From Candidatus Omnitrophota bacterium (lineage in GTDB: Bacteria > Omnitrophota > Gorgyraeia > Zapsychrales > Zapsychraceae): 54,590 nucleotides of DNA. Position numbers and translations under genes: made by a program. Of this stretch, positions 42,817 to 52,330 are shown one piece after another (positions within the stretch are counted from its first letter, which is position 1; each line of letters starts with the position of its first letter). A model generated the notes under the pieces. That model worked only from the letters and a program-made list of their open reading frames with translations, did not search any database and was not told the origin of the DNA. Location of the stretch: positions 1-54,590 of the forward strand of contig JADFXT010000003.1 in NCBI GenBank assembly GCA_015233405.1, given 5' to 3'.

Positions 42817-44114
42817 CTTGCACTCCTCATTGTACGAAATGTTTTTTTAATCGCTTTTGCGGTTTTCTCAATTGCGGCTTCATCATGGGATGCAGAAACA
42901 AAACACGCCTCAAACGCGGATGGCGGGAAAAGGATCCCTTCCTGGCAAAGCCCGCGGAAAAATTGGGCGTAACGCGCTTTATCGGTATTGATCGTATCCT
43001 TATACGACTCCACACTTCTATCCGTGAAGAAAATTGAGAATACAGAACCAATGCTATTGACCGTTACCGCAATTCCAAGAGTATTGACTTCACTTTGAAT
43101 AGAGCAAACGAGCTCTGCTGTTTTTTTCTTAAGATCCTTGTAAATCGTTTTATTGTCTTCCAGACATTCTAAAGTTTTAAGCCCGGCCGCAACTGCCACA
43201 GGATTACCCGACAACGTTCCCGCCTGATAGACCGGCCCGACAGGCGCCAAAAGGTCCATAATATCTTTTCGTCCGCCGACCGCTGCCAAAGGAAACCCTC
43301 CGCCGATGATTTTTCCTAAACAGGTTAAATCCGGTCGAATATTAAAAAGTCCTTGCGCTCCGCCAAGCGACAAACGAAATCCGGTTATCACTTCATCAAA
43401 GATCAAAATAATCTTTTCCTGCTTTGTGATTTGAGCCAAGATTTTCAAAAATTCTTTATCTGGTAAAATAACGCCGGCATTACAAAGAACAGGCTCGACG
43501 ATAACGCAGGCAATCTCATTCTTATTTTTTTCAACCGCTTGTTTAAAAAGCGTCACGTTATTAAAAGGAATGGACACCGTGTCGCGGCTGTAACCCGGCA
43601 ATATTCCTTCACCCGACGGGATTCCTAAGGTCAAGTTGCCGGACCCGCTTTTGACCAACAGGCTGTCAAAGTGCCCGTGATAACAACCATCAAATTTGAT
43701 GATCTTTGCCTTACCGGTAAACGCCCGCGCTAAACGCACAGCCGTCATCGTCGCTTCAGTTCCCGACGAAACAAAGCGGACCTTATCAATACTTTTCATA
43801 TGTTGCTTGATCTTTTCAGCCAACTCGATCTCACGCTCAGTGGCCAAACCAAAACTGGAACCATTTTTCATGGCCGTTATCGCAGCGTCCACCACAGGTT
43901 TATACGCGTGGCCCAAAATCCCAACTCCCCAGCTCATAATATAATCAATATATTTATTCCCGTCAGTATCCCAGACGTGCGCACCGTTAGCTTTCTGGGC
44001 AAAAAGCATCGGTGTTTGAACAGCATTGAAACTTCGCACCGGCGAATTAACACTCCCGACTAAGGATTTAGATCCTCGCTCGAATAATCGTTTTGAATGT
44101 GCGAGTGTCATCAT
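42813..44114 (-). CDS. hemL: Glutamate-1-semialdehyde 2,1-aminomutase
   Basis: 433 residues, full length. PLP-dependent class-III aminotransferase fold: SGTEATMTAVRLAR phosphate-binding region, IFDEVITGFR with the ring-stacking Asp, and Schiff-base Lys268 in CLGKIIGGGFP. It converts glutamate-1-semialdehyde to 5-aminolevulinate, the second step of the C5 pathway. The ATG overlaps the AhbB-like stop by 4 bp (ATGA), and AGGGA is 8 nt upstream. Downstream coupling to the MamL-like gene makes it the junction of the heme and magnetosome blocks. Confidence 0.96.
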   Translation of the reverse strand: MMTLAHSKRLFERGSKSLVGSVNSPVRSFNAVQTPMLFAQKANGAHVWDTDGNKYIDYIMSWGVGILGHAYKPVVDAAITAMKNGSSFGLATEREIELAEKIKQHMKSIDKVRFVSSGTEATMTAVRLARAFTGKAKIIKFDGCYHGHFDSLLVKSGSGNLTLGIPSGEGILPGYSRDTVSIPFNNVTLFKQAVEKNKNEIACVIVEPVLCNAGVILPDKEFLKILAQITKQEKIILIFDEVITGFRLSLGGAQGLFNIRPDLTCLGKIIGGGFPLAAVGGRKDIMDLLAPVGPVYQAGTLSGNPVAVAAGLKTLECLEDNKTIYKDLKKKTAELVCSIQSEVNTLGIAVTVNSIGSVFSIFFTDRSVESYKDTINTDKARYAQFFRGLCQEGILFPPSAFEACFVSASHDEAAIEKTAKAIKKTFRTMRSAR

Positions 44115-44575
44115 AAGAGTTTCCCTAAAGCAAGCTTGTCTTTTTTAAGTTCCTTCTCCGTAAAAAGGATTTCGGCGGTCAGCTTAAATTTTTCCGCTGT
44201 TTGCCGGACAAAACCTTTTATCTCGGAGGCTGTCTTTGCATGCATCATCGTAAAAGTATCATAGTTAAAAGATTTTTGAGGTGTGCGTTTATAGCAATGC
44301 GAGATCCTGTCATCACCCATAAAAACTTTCTTTATGACATCCGTGTTGGCCTTGTGCCAGGCAATGAGCGCATTGGTTGTATATCCTACCCGACGATGGT
44401 GAATGACCCCGCGCAAATCCTTAATCATGCCTTGTTTCTTTAATCTCTGAAGGATACCGACCACTTCCGTTTCTTCCATATTCAAAGCTTGTGCCACTTT
44501 CTGAAACGGCCGAGGTGACAGTTCAAGGTCGTATTCAGAAAAATATTTGAGCACTTTTTTTTCTTTCTCACGCAT
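44111..44575 (-). CDS. ahbB: Siroheme decarboxylase subunit (AhbB-like, Lrp/AsnC fold)
   Basis: 154 residues: winged-helix plus RAM-like domain of the AhbA/AhbB/NirDLGH family. The RISHCYKRTP and NYDTFTMMHAKT segments are typical of the AhbB/NirH side. AhbA and AhbB together decarboxylate siroheme to 12,18-didecarboxysiroheme. It is adjacent to an AhbA-like gene, with 8 bp of overlap, and both are flanked by AhbD and HemL, so I reject a transcription-factor reading. A/B labelling follows the HCY versus HNY motif and could be swapped. Confidence 0.92.
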   Translation of the reverse strand: MREKEKKVLKYFSEYDLELSPRPFQKVAQALNMEETEVVGILQRLKKQGMIKDLRGVIHHRRVGYTTNALIAWHKANTDVIKKVFMGDDRISHCYKRTPQKSFNYDTFTMMHAKTASEIKGFVRQTAEKFKLTAEILFTEKELKKDKLALGKLL

Positions 44576-45032
44576 GGAGCCGAAACCTCAATTTATGAAC
44601 TTTCTGTGTCGGAAGGCTGACAATCTCTTCTGCCATTAATTCTTCTCTAAGCCGAGCAACTTCCGTTTGAAGTCTTTTTCTCGACTTAGCGCTTAAGGTA
44701 AACCACATATTCAGCCGGTGCTTACGTAAATAATTATGCGTAATATTACCGTAAGCATTAATGACCTTCTGCGCCATGTTGATATTTTTTTTAGGAATAC
44801 GGCAGCCAACCAACGTGCTGACGACGCCCAGCTTATTTAAATCAAAACTGAAATTGATGCGTTTAAGAAACCCCTCTTCTTGAAGCCAGCTAAGACGAGC
44901 GACCATTTCCTCCTCGGACAAACCCAATTCATCCGCCAATTCCTTATACGGCCGCGGACTTATGGGCAGGCCTTCCTGGAGACGGAATAATATTTTTTTC
45001 ATGACCTCATCTAATGTGTAGGCTGCGTTCAT
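44568..45032 (-). CDS. ahbA: Siroheme decarboxylase subunit (AhbA-like, Lrp/AsnC fold)
   Basis: About 154 residues. Same fold as its neighbour: winged-helix first (LPISPRPYKELADELG), then an alpha/beta domain with NITHNYLRKHRLNMWFTLSA, the HNY-type motif of AhbA/NirD. ATG at 45032 overlaps the AhbD stop by 4 bp (ATGA), and GGAGG-type sites precede it within 10 nt; the upstream in-frame ATG at 45062 lies inside the AhbD gene. Partner of the AhbB-like protein in siroheme decarboxylation. Confidence 0.92.
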   Translation of the reverse strand: MNAAYTLDEVMKKILFRLQEGLPISPRPYKELADELGLSEEEMVARLSWLQEEGFLKRINFSFDLNKLGVVSTLVGCRIPKKNINMAQKVINAYGNITHNYLRKHRLNMWFTLSAKSRKRLQTEVARLREELMAEEIVSLPTQKVHKLRFRLHA

Positions 45033-46024
45033 ACGAGCGCTTCCTCCCGATTTAGAATACACGTAACATCGCCTGCCATATAATCACCGGTCACGCCATA
45101 AGCACGAGCTCGACATCCTCGACACTTAGCTTTGACCGAACATCCGGCGCATTCTCCTTTAAGATTATTTTTCCGCAAAGTCTTAAACACCAATGAATCC
45201 TTCCAAATGTCGCCCAGAGGGCTTTCCCGTAACGAACCGGCCTTGACCGGTAAATACCCGCAGGGATAAATATTTCCGTCGGATGATATAAAAAATGTCG
45301 CTGTCCCAGCCAGGCATCCCGACGAACTTTCCGGATTAACTCGCACATATTGCGGCGCGCAAGTCGGTTTTATTTCTAAATGAGAATCTTTCGCAATCGC
45401 CTTAATTGTTCTTAAGACATCTTCCGCCTCGCGGCCACTGAGCATCACATCTTCCTGAATTTCCTTACCGCATCCGACCGGAACCAATACAAAATAATGA
45501 ACCGCCACAGCGCCTAAATCCTTAGCCAATTTCTCGACGGAACTTAGCTCTTGGACATTGAGTTTCGTAACCGTAAAATTAATTTGAAACTGTATCCCTT
45601 GAGCTTTTAATATCCCCGCCGCTTCCTGAGTTTTTTTAAATGCGCCAGGCACACCACGCGAGGCGTCATGACTTTTTTCATCGCTCGCATCAAGGCTTAA
45701 ACTCACACGGGTAATGCCATTTGCTTTTAATGCCCAAGCTTCTTTTTCCCCAAGAAGAACACCGTTGGTCGCTAAAGCCACGCGCAATCCAGCTTTGACC
45801 GCATGCGAAATGATGTCAAAGATATCTTCCCTTAATAAGGGCTCTCCACCGCTTAAGACTAAAATCGGCGCGCCAAAATTCTTTTTGATCGCATCTATGG
45901 TTTTAAACGCCTCTGCCGTCGTTAAATCTTTTTTAGCCTTCTTCGGGCTCATCCGGCAATACCCGCATTTTAAATTGCAGCGGTTTGTCGTTTCCCAAAA
46001 TATAATGCGAGGCTTCAAATCCAC
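45029..46024 (-). CDS. ahbD: Radical SAM heme synthase AhbD-like
   Basis: About 331 residues. Radical SAM cluster TNRCNLKCGYC, GGEPL, and a C-terminal SPASM-like Cys set (ECAGCSVKAKCRGCRARAYG) for an auxiliary 4Fe-4S cluster. FVLVPVGCGKEI and CRARAYGVTGDYM are AhbD-type features. AhbD converts Fe-coproporphyrin III to heme b by oxidative decarboxylation. GTG at 46024 has GGAGG 7 nt upstream and is the start; the open frame extends further only because it overlaps hemB. Final step of the Ahb route. Confidence 0.92.
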   Translation of the reverse strand: MDLKPRIIFWETTNRCNLKCGYCRMSPKKAKKDLTTAEAFKTIDAIKKNFGAPILVLSGGEPLLREDIFDIISHAVKAGLRVALATNGVLLGEKEAWALKANGITRVSLSLDASDEKSHDASRGVPGAFKKTQEAAGILKAQGIQFQINFTVTKLNVQELSSVEKLAKDLGAVAVHYFVLVPVGCGKEIQEDVMLSGREAEDVLRTIKAIAKDSHLEIKPTCAPQYVRVNPESSSGCLAGTATFFISSDGNIYPCGYLPVKAGSLRESPLGDIWKDSLVFKTLRKNNLKGECAGCSVKAKCRGCRARAYGVTGDYMAGDVTCILNREEALV

Positions 46025-46986
46025 TGTGCGGCCTCCTTGGCCCAATAGGTGATGATCATGTCCGCACCTGCGCGCTTGATAGAATTAAGCATCTCGAGTG
46101 CCACGGTTTTCTCGTCCAGCCAACCCTTTAATTGCGCGGCCTTGACCATGGAATATTCGCCGCTGACATTATATGCCGCAACTGGAACATCCACTTTTTC
46201 ACGAACAGCGCCAATGATATCCAAATACGCCAACGCCGGCTTAACCATCACAATATCCGCGCCTTCTTTGACGTCAAGCATTGCCTCTCGTAGCGCTTCT
46301 CTCTTATTGCCGGGGTCCATCTGATAACTTTTTCGGTCACCGAAAACTGGACTGGATTTATAAATATCCCGAAACGGCCCGTAAAAACTCGACGCATATT
46401 TAACGGAATAGCTCATAATGGCGGTTTCACCAAAATCGTTTTTATCCAACGCCTCCCGTATCGATTTGACCTGTCCGTCGGTCATGGCTGAAGGTGCCAC
46501 CATATCGACACCGGCCTCGGCATAAGACACCGCGATTTTTGCGAGAGCATCTAAAGTTTTCTGATGATCAATCTTTGCGCCTTTTTTGTCGACGATTCCG
46601 CAATGGCCGTGGCTCGTATAAGCGCATAAACACACATCCGCAATTAGAACAATATCACTCGTTCTTTTTATGGCTCGAATCGCTTTATGAAACGCGCTTT
46701 TCTCGTCGTAGCTTGCCGAACCTGATTCATCCTTACCATTAGCGGCGCCAAAAAGCAAGACAGCTTTAATACCAAGCTTGTCTAACGCCTCTATTTCTTT
46801 TAAAAGAACAGTTTCCGGCATCTTCGAAATGCCTGGCATAGAAGGAATTGCCTCCGCCGCTTTGCCTTCCTTAAAAAATAGCGGCATGATAAGGCTTTCT
46901 TTATCAAGCCTCGTCTCACGGACTAACGAACGAAGCGATTCCGCTCGTCGTAATCTGCTTGGTTTATATGAATGAGCGTTCGCCAT
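46015..46986 (-). CDS. hemB: Delta-aminolevulinic acid dehydratase (porphobilinogen synthase)
   Basis: 323 residues, normal length. Zinc ligands Cys119, Cys121 and Cys129 in DVCLCAYTSHGHCG; catalytic Lys196 (MSYSVKYASSFYGPFR) and Lys249 (MVKPALAYLD). This is the zinc-dependent class. It condenses two 5-aminolevulinate molecules to porphobilinogen. The gene overlaps the AhbD start by 10 bp and follows AhbC by 9 bp. Confidence 0.97.
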   Translation of the reverse strand: MANAHSYKPSRLRRAESLRSLVRETRLDKESLIMPLFFKEGKAAEAIPSMPGISKMPETVLLKEIEALDKLGIKAVLLFGAANGKDESGSASYDEKSAFHKAIRAIKRTSDIVLIADVCLCAYTSHGHCGIVDKKGAKIDHQKTLDALAKIAVSYAEAGVDMVAPSAMTDGQVKSIREALDKNDFGETAIMSYSVKYASSFYGPFRDIYKSSPVFGDRKSYQMDPGNKREALREAMLDVKEGADIVMVKPALAYLDIIGAVREKVDVPVAAYNVSGEYSMVKAAQLKGWLDEKTVALEMLNSIKRAGADMIITYWAKEAAQWI

Positions 46987-46995
46987 ATTTGTATC

Positions 46996-48123
46996 CTAAA
47001 CCAACACTTCCTTAATTTTTCCCGCCGAGAGTTGGTCTTCTGTCAAATAACAAGCCGGGTCTTCCGCCCATAATGAACCATGATACGCTTTGGCACGGGC
47101 GCGGCATCCACCACAAATTTCTTTATGCGTACAAACCCCGCATTTACCTTCCAAAAAATCTTTTTTATTTCTAAGCTGACGCAACAATGGATTATTCGTA
47201 TCCTGCCAAATTTCCATCAGCGGTTTTTCCAAAACATTTCCCAAAGAGCAATCCCGTAAAAATTGGCACGGATAAACATCCCCGGTCGAATCCAAATACA
47301 CCACACGGTCGCCGGCTGAACAACCCTGATGAGACATCACGCAAGAAATCGCGCTTGCCTTATCCTTAACCAAATCCAGCATAAAAATCCCGTCCGCGGG
47401 ATTGTCCGTCGTGAGCACATCAAACTGGGCGTCACGTGAAGAAATCTCTTGGACTTTATGAAAAAATTTTGCCATGACGCTGCGTTTATCTTGAGCGGCC
47501 ATGTCCTGGTCGGCGGAACCACGGCCGGCATAAACCAAATGGTATAAACAAAACCGCTTAACGCCAGCTTGTACCGTCTTATCCAAAATATCCCAAAGAT
47601 CTTTACTATTCGCCTTCGTGAGCGTAAAGCGCACGCCGGTCTTAACACCGTGCTCGTTTAAATATTGAATGCCTTGCCAGCTTGCATCAAAAGCGCCGGT
47701 TAATCCACGGAACCGGTCATGCGATTCTTTCTTGCCGTCAACGCTGATACCGACATAATCAACGCCGGCCGCGCTGATCTTTTTTGCCATATTCTCGTCG
47801 ATCAATGTCCCGTTCGTCGACAACCCAACCCTCAGGCCAACGTCTTTACAGCGCTTAATAATGTCAAAGATATTTTTTCGTAATAACGGCTCACCACCTG
47901 TTAAAAGCACGATTGGCGGATTAAGCGACTTAATCTCCTGTGCAAGGCTCAGGCAACGCTCATCCGTCAGATCAACAGGCTGATTTCCCGGCGCGGAATC
48001 GCGATAACAATGGCCGCAACTTAAATTGCATCGGCTCGTCACGTTCCACACGAAAAGCGGGCCCATTTTTCTGGCCGTGTGCTCGGTTCGTTCGCCTTTA
48101 AATATTTTTGTGATTGGAATCAT
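46996..48123 (-). CDS. ahbC: Radical SAM protein AhbC-like
   Basis: About 375 residues. Radical SAM motif TSRCNLSCGHC, GGEPL, then features of AhbC/NirJ-type enzymes: HDRFRGLTGAFDAS, YHLVYAGRGS, and a C-terminal Cys set (GKCGVCTHKEICGGCRARAK). AhbC removes the C2 and C7 acetate side chains of didecarboxysiroheme to give Fe-coproporphyrin III. ATG at 48123 overlaps the CobA-HemD stop by 4 bp (ATGA), with GAGGAAG upstream. Confidence 0.93.
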   Translation of the reverse strand: MIPITKIFKGERTEHTARKMGPLFVWNVTSRCNLSCGHCYRDSAPGNQPVDLTDERCLSLAQEIKSLNPPIVLLTGGEPLLRKNIFDIIKRCKDVGLRVGLSTNGTLIDENMAKKISAAGVDYVGISVDGKKESHDRFRGLTGAFDASWQGIQYLNEHGVKTGVRFTLTKANSKDLWDILDKTVQAGVKRFCLYHLVYAGRGSADQDMAAQDKRSVMAKFFHKVQEISSRDAQFDVLTTDNPADGIFMLDLVKDKASAISCVMSHQGCSAGDRVVYLDSTGDVYPCQFLRDCSLGNVLEKPLMEIWQDTNNPLLRQLRNKKDFLEGKCGVCTHKEICGGCRARAKAYHGSLWAEDPACYLTEDQLSAGKIKEVLV

Positions 48124-49622
48124 AATGCTTCCTCTAAACAAAGCTGAAGTAAGCCTTCGACCGTATGAACTTTTGCGGCCTTGACCTCTTTAATCCCTTG
48201 ACGCTTCAAAAGCCTGGTCGTGACCGGCCCGATAGAATAAAACAAACTTTCTTTCTTTAATTTTTGTTTCATGGCCGCCGTGATACTATCAAAGAACACT
48301 TCCACAGATTTAGGGCTTAAGAAAAATATCCCGTCTGTCTTTCTCTTTAAAGCTTGTGCCAACGCCTTTTGTCGCGGCCGCTCCTCGACGTTATAAACCA
48401 TGCAATCCGTGATCTTTGCCCCGGCCTTGACTAAAATATTTTTTAAATAATCCCGGTCAAGCTTTGTCCGTAATAACGCAACCTTTTTTCCCGCCAACCC
48501 TTTTGCTGCAAGCGTTAAACCCAAATTCTTGGTCGTAAATTTCTCCGGCATCAAATCCACGGGAATTCCATGCTTAATAAATTCCGCCGCAGTCCCGGAA
48601 CCGACGCAGGCGATACGGCCTTTTAGGTTCGCCGGACTTGCCTCAAGTTCAAAATAACGCCTCAAAAAATAATAAACCCCATGTCTCGACGTAAAAACAA
48701 GCCAATCAAAATTTTTAATTTCTTCGATGATCCGGTCCAGAACATCTGTATCTTTACTCGGGGTAATCTGAATCATCGGCAAACGTACCACCGATGCCCC
48801 AAGCCGTTCCAACCCGTTGGCTATATCCGCATTCAAAGGTTCGCTCGCCGTGGCCAAATATCGTTTATGCTGAAGCGGTTTCAGCGCCGGGTTTAACCGA
48901 TATCCCATCTTAACCACATCTCCGATAACGCAAACCGCCGGGGATTTTAAATCTCGCGCCTTATCGGCAATATCCGAAAGATTGGAAACAACCAGCTTTT
49001 CATTCTTTGTTGTGCCGCTACTAATGACAGCCGCCGGTGTCTGGGGATTCTTGCCATAAGAAAGCAACTTAGCGGTGATCCCTTTCAGATTTGACGCGCC
49101 CATCATAATCACAACCGTTCCCGAAAATTGCGAGACTCGTCGCCAGTCCACGTGTTCCTTCTCTTTTGTCGGGTCCTCATGTCCTGTAACGACGAGAAAT
49201 CCGCTCGAAATGCCGCGATAGGTCAACGGAATTCCGCAAACCTCCGGCACCGCGTAACAGGAACTGACGCCGGGAACCACTTCCACATCCACTCCATGAT
49301 TATTGAGAAAGAGCATTTCTTCCTGGCCTCGGCCAAAGATAAACGGGTCGCCGCCTTTAAGCCTCGCTACGACCTTACCTTCTTTAGCATAGGACAAAAG
49401 TAACTCGTTAATTTTCCCCTGCTCGAGTGACTGGCCTTTGGTCTTTCCGACATATTGAATGACAGCGCTCGCCTTACAATTTTTTAAAATACTTTTGTCA
49501 ATGAGCCGATCGTATAAAACAACATCAGAGGTCTTAATACATTCCAAAGCTTTAATGGTCATAAGCCCCGGGTCTCCGGGTCCTGCGCCGATAAGATATA
49601 TTTTGGCAGCTTTTCTTTTCAT
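48120..49622 (-). CDS. cobA-hemD: Uroporphyrinogen-III C-methyltransferase/synthase fusion (CobA-HemD)
   Basis: 500 residues in two parts. Residues 1-240 are SUMT (YLIGAGPGDPGLMTIKA, VVARLKGGDPFIFGRG, SSCYAVPEVCGIPLTYRG); 255-500 are uroporphyrinogen-III synthase (PLMQITP-type start, VFTSRHGVYYF, FFLSPKSVEVF). It closes hydroxymethylbilane to uroporphyrinogen III and methylates it to precorrin-2, committing tetrapyrroles to siroheme. Such fusions are common in anaerobes. The ATG overlaps the HemC stop by 4 bp (ATGA). Confidence 0.96.
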   Translation of the reverse strand: MKRKAAKIYLIGAGPGDPGLMTIKALECIKTSDVVLYDRLIDKSILKNCKASAVIQYVGKTKGQSLEQGKINELLLSYAKEGKVVARLKGGDPFIFGRGQEEMLFLNNHGVDVEVVPGVSSCYAVPEVCGIPLTYRGISSGFLVVTGHEDPTKEKEHVDWRRVSQFSGTVVIMMGASNLKGITAKLLSYGKNPQTPAAVISSGTTKNEKLVVSNLSDIADKARDLKSPAVCVIGDVVKMGYRLNPALKPLQHKRYLATASEPLNADIANGLERLGASVVRLPMIQITPSKDTDVLDRIIEEIKNFDWLVFTSRHGVYYFLRRYFELEASPANLKGRIACVGSGTAAEFIKHGIPVDLMPEKFTTKNLGLTLAAKGLAGKKVALLRTKLDRDYLKNILVKAGAKITDCMVYNVEERPRQKALAQALKRKTDGIFFLSPKSVEVFFDSITAAMKQKLKKESLFYSIGPVTTRLLKRQGIKEVKAAKVHTVEGLLQLCLEEAL

Positions 49623-50515
49623 GACTCTTTACCCATTTCCATTTTTAGCTGCCGTATCAAATCCGCCGTCGCTGTTTCTCTATCCGCCTTTAAACTTGTC
49701 CGTCGAGCATACACATAAGATTTCTTGGAACCCATATAAAACTTGGCAGTAATAATAAAATTTTCTCCTTCAAAGCGTGCATAAACGCCAAACGGCATCT
49801 GACAACCAATCCCGAGCGCCTCTAAGACTTTTCTTTCCGATACGCTTGCCTCTTCAGCCTCCCAGGAGGAACATTTTTTTAACGCGCCATTAAGCTCGTC
49901 GTCATCTAAGCGTGTTTGCGCACAAATAATTCCTTGCCCGGCTGCCGGAACAAATTGATCCGGGTCAAAATAACGACTGATCCTGTCCGTATATCCTAAC
50001 CGTTTAAGTCCGCACGCTGCTAAAATGATGGCATCATAGTCGCCATTATCCAACTTACGAAGCCTAGTTTCAACATTGCCTCTCAGCGGCAAGATCTCAA
50101 CGTCCGATTCTATTTCTTTAAGGAACTCTGATCGTCTCGGGCTTCCCGTACCAATCCGTAACCCTTTTAAAACTTGAACCTCAACACCACGACGGCCGAT
50201 CACACAATCCCGCACATCCAGCCGTGGAGGGAAACAAGGACATATCGTCCCTTGTTCAATCTTGACCGGCATGTCCTTTAAACTATGGACCGCACAATCA
50301 ATCTCTCGACGTAAAAGGGCCCGTTCGATTTCTTTGGTAAAGATCCCTTGCCCCATTTCATGAAGAGGAGAGGTTCTGTCTTTATCTCCTTGGGTCACGA
50401 TCGTTTTAACGTCATACTTAAACGTTAACTTTTGATTTTCAAGGAACGCGATAAATTCTTCAAGCTGACGCTTTGCGAGCGCGCTTTTTCTTATACCGAA
50501 AATGATGGTTCGCAT
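49619..50515 (-). CDS. hemC: Hydroxymethylbilane synthase (porphobilinogen deaminase)
   Basis: 298 residues. Catalytic Asp81 in HSLKDMP, polypyrrole-binding Arg residues in TGSPRRSE and LPLRGNVETRL, and the dipyrromethane-anchoring Cys238 in LGIGCQMP. It polymerises four porphobilinogens. Start ATG lies within the end of hemA, 25 bp of overlap. Complete, with no missing residue. Confidence 0.97.
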   Translation of the reverse strand: MRTIIFGIRKSALAKRQLEEFIAFLENQKLTFKYDVKTIVTQGDKDRTSPLHEMGQGIFTKEIERALLRREIDCAVHSLKDMPVKIEQGTICPCFPPRLDVRDCVIGRRGVEVQVLKGLRIGTGSPRRSEFLKEIESDVEILPLRGNVETRLRKLDNGDYDAIILAACGLKRLGYTDRISRYFDPDQFVPAAGQGIICAQTRLDDDELNGALKKCSSWEAEEASVSERKVLEALGIGCQMPFGVYARFEGENFIITAKFYMGSKKSYVYARRTSLKADRETATADLIRQLKMEMGKES

Positions 50516-51540
50516 AAAGGCACCGCGGCTGTTTCATGGGCCGCTTTTTGGACAACTAAAGCAAGCTCTCTTTGAATGATCTTCTCGGCCTTTACCGCCT
50601 CTATCTCACGATTTAGCATGGTCCGGTCAATGACCGGGGCTAAGTCGTCGATATTATAAAGCCTTACTCCGTCGATCCCCCTGACTGTTTCCTCAACATT
50701 ACGAGGAACGCCAAGATCAATGAAAAGAATCCCCTTTTGCCTTCCCTTAAGAAATCCTTTGACCATCTCTTCACCAATCAAATGCGGCGCGGAGGTTGCA
50801 GCGATCACAATATCAGCAGTCAGCATTTCTGTAGGCAAATTCACAAATTCAACAATTTTGACGTTTTCTTTCTTAATCAGCTCTTCAGCCTTGGCTATAT
50901 CACGGTTCGTCAAAGCTATTTCACGGATAGCTAGCTCGGACAATTTTGAAACGGTCATCGCGCCAACTTTGCCAGCGCCAATAACCAGGACTTTCTTGTC
51001 TTGAATGTTGAGCTCATTTTTCACAAGTTCCACGACGACGCCGGAAATCGATGTCACTCCACGAGAAATTCCGGTTAAATTACGCGCCTTTTTACCCACT
51101 CGTAGGGCGTCTTGAATAGTTCTATGAAGATACGGCCCCACAACACCAAAAGCCGAAGCCTGTTCATAGGCTTTTTTGATCTGCCCCATGATCTGTTGTT
51201 CACCAATGACCATGGAATCAAGACCGCTCGCCACTCTAAAAAGATGTTCTAACGCAGCTGTATCAGTTTTCTGATAAAAATAATTTTCTAAAAAATCTGC
51301 CGGCATATCCTGAAGGCCGCTTAGAAATTCAGTAAGCCTTTTTATGACTTCAAAAGCATTCTCACCGACGCCATAAATCTCAACGCGGTTACACGTCGAG
51401 AGAATAAACGCCTCTTTGATCTCGGGGGTATTGACCAAAGACTGATAGTGGCTCTCAAGCTCGCTATCCCGAAAACTAAATCTCTCACGGACTTCGAGTG
51501 GCGCTTTTTTATGATTGATTCCTAAAACAACTATCGTCAT
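50491..51540 (-). CDS. hemA: Glutamyl-tRNA reductase
   Basis: About 349 residues. Catalytic Cys50 in STCNRVEIYG, GEQQIMGQIKKAYEQA, NADPH-binding VLVIGAGKVGAM and a C-terminal dimerisation helix. It reduces glutamyl-tRNA to glutamate-1-semialdehyde, the entry step of the C5 pathway. I prefer the ATG at 51540 (AGGT 7 nt upstream, 4 nt after the ccsA stop) over an in-frame ATG at 51558 inside ccsA; this also puts the Cys at position 50 as in E. coli. Confidence 0.96.
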   Translation of the reverse strand: MTIVVLGINHKKAPLEVRERFSFRDSELESHYQSLVNTPEIKEAFILSTCNRVEIYGVGENAFEVIKRLTEFLSGLQDMPADFLENYFYQKTDTAALEHLFRVASGLDSMVIGEQQIMGQIKKAYEQASAFGVVGPYLHRTIQDALRVGKKARNLTGISRGVTSISGVVVELVKNELNIQDKKVLVIGAGKVGAMTVSKLSELAIREIALTNRDIAKAEELIKKENVKIVEFVNLPTEMLTADIVIAATSAPHLIGEEMVKGFLKGRQKGILFIDLGVPRNVEETVRGIDGVRLYNIDDLAPVIDRTMLNREIEAVKAEKIIQRELALVVQKAAHETAAVPLCEPSFSV

Positions 51541-51544
51541 ATTT

Positions 51545-52330
51545 TTACCTATAAGCATGATGGCTGGCCATAAAAAGACTCACGCCAAAAAATGTGATTA
51601 ACATAGCTAAGAAACCAACAACCGAAACAACGGCCTGCCAAAACGGTTTTATCCGGAAAACTTTACGCAAAACAACAGCTAAACTATAAATAATAAACGT
51701 GATCAGCGCCCAGGTTTCTTTAGGGTCCCAACTCCAATATCTGCCCCAAGCTGAATGCGCCCAAATCGAACCTGTAACAATTCCAAACCCTAAAAGAACA
51801 GTGCCGAATAAAATCAGATTGGCATTTAACGCCTCCAACTGACTTACCGGCTTTCCTTTTTTCTCAGCGATAATATAATAAATGCTGATCGCAAACGACA
51901 ATCCAAATGCGCTGTAACTTAAAATCACCGACGGAACATGAATCCCAAGCCAGAAACTATTTAAGAGCGGATTTAACGGATGGCTTATTTTATCTAAGAA
52001 TAAATCCCAAATAAAAATGCCGTTAAAAATACAAAGAGCGATACTTTGAATGACCTTGCCGGCGCCTTCCTTAATGAATAGGATGTAAACACCGCTTAGA
52101 AGCCAAGCGAAAAAGAATGTGATTTCAAAAAGCGACACGAGCGGCAGATATCCTTGTTCGCGATACCGGACGATCAAAAAGAATAATCCGGTCAAAACTG
52201 CGACGGCAAACCATTGCCTAGAATACTCAAAGAACGATTGCCTCTGTTGATAAACGTAAATACCGTAGCACACAATTCCAACAAAATAAAAAAACATGCT
52301 GGAGAGAAAAAATATAATATTATAAAGCAT
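51545..52330 (-). CDS. ccsA: CcsA-type cytochrome c assembly (heme handling) protein
   Basis: 261 residues, about eight TM helices. The tryptophan-rich WWD motif WGRYWSWDPKETW and flanking histidines (LGIHVPSVILSYSAF and the C-terminal SHHAY) define the heme-handling family of system II cytochrome c biogenesis (CcsA/ResC). HemX proteins next to hemA are related but lack the WWD motif, so I call CcsA. A CcsB/ResB partner is not in the window. Its place between tetrapyrrole genes and a magnetochrome protein suggests it feeds heme to CXXCH motifs. Confidence 0.9.
   Translation of the reverse strand: MLYNIIFFLSSMFFYFVGIVCYGIYVYQQRQSFFEYSRQWFAVAVLTGLFFLIVRYREQGYLPLVSLFEITFFFAWLLSGVYILFIKEGAGKVIQSIALCIFNGIFIWDLFLDKISHPLNPLLNSFWLGIHVPSVILSYSAFGLSFAISIYYIIAEKKGKPVSQLEALNANLILFGTVLLGFGIVTGSIWAHSAWGRYWSWDPKETWALITFIIYSLAVVLRKVFRIKPFWQAVVSVVGFLAMLITFFGVSLFMASHHAYR

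Noticed and set aside
44111-45032. Two Lrp/AsnC transcription factors
   Set aside because: HNY and HCY motifs and location among ahbC, ahbD and hem genes identify them as siroheme decarboxylase subunits.
51545-52330. HemX regulator of HemA
   Set aside because: The WWD motif and extra histidines indicate CcsA-type heme handling.
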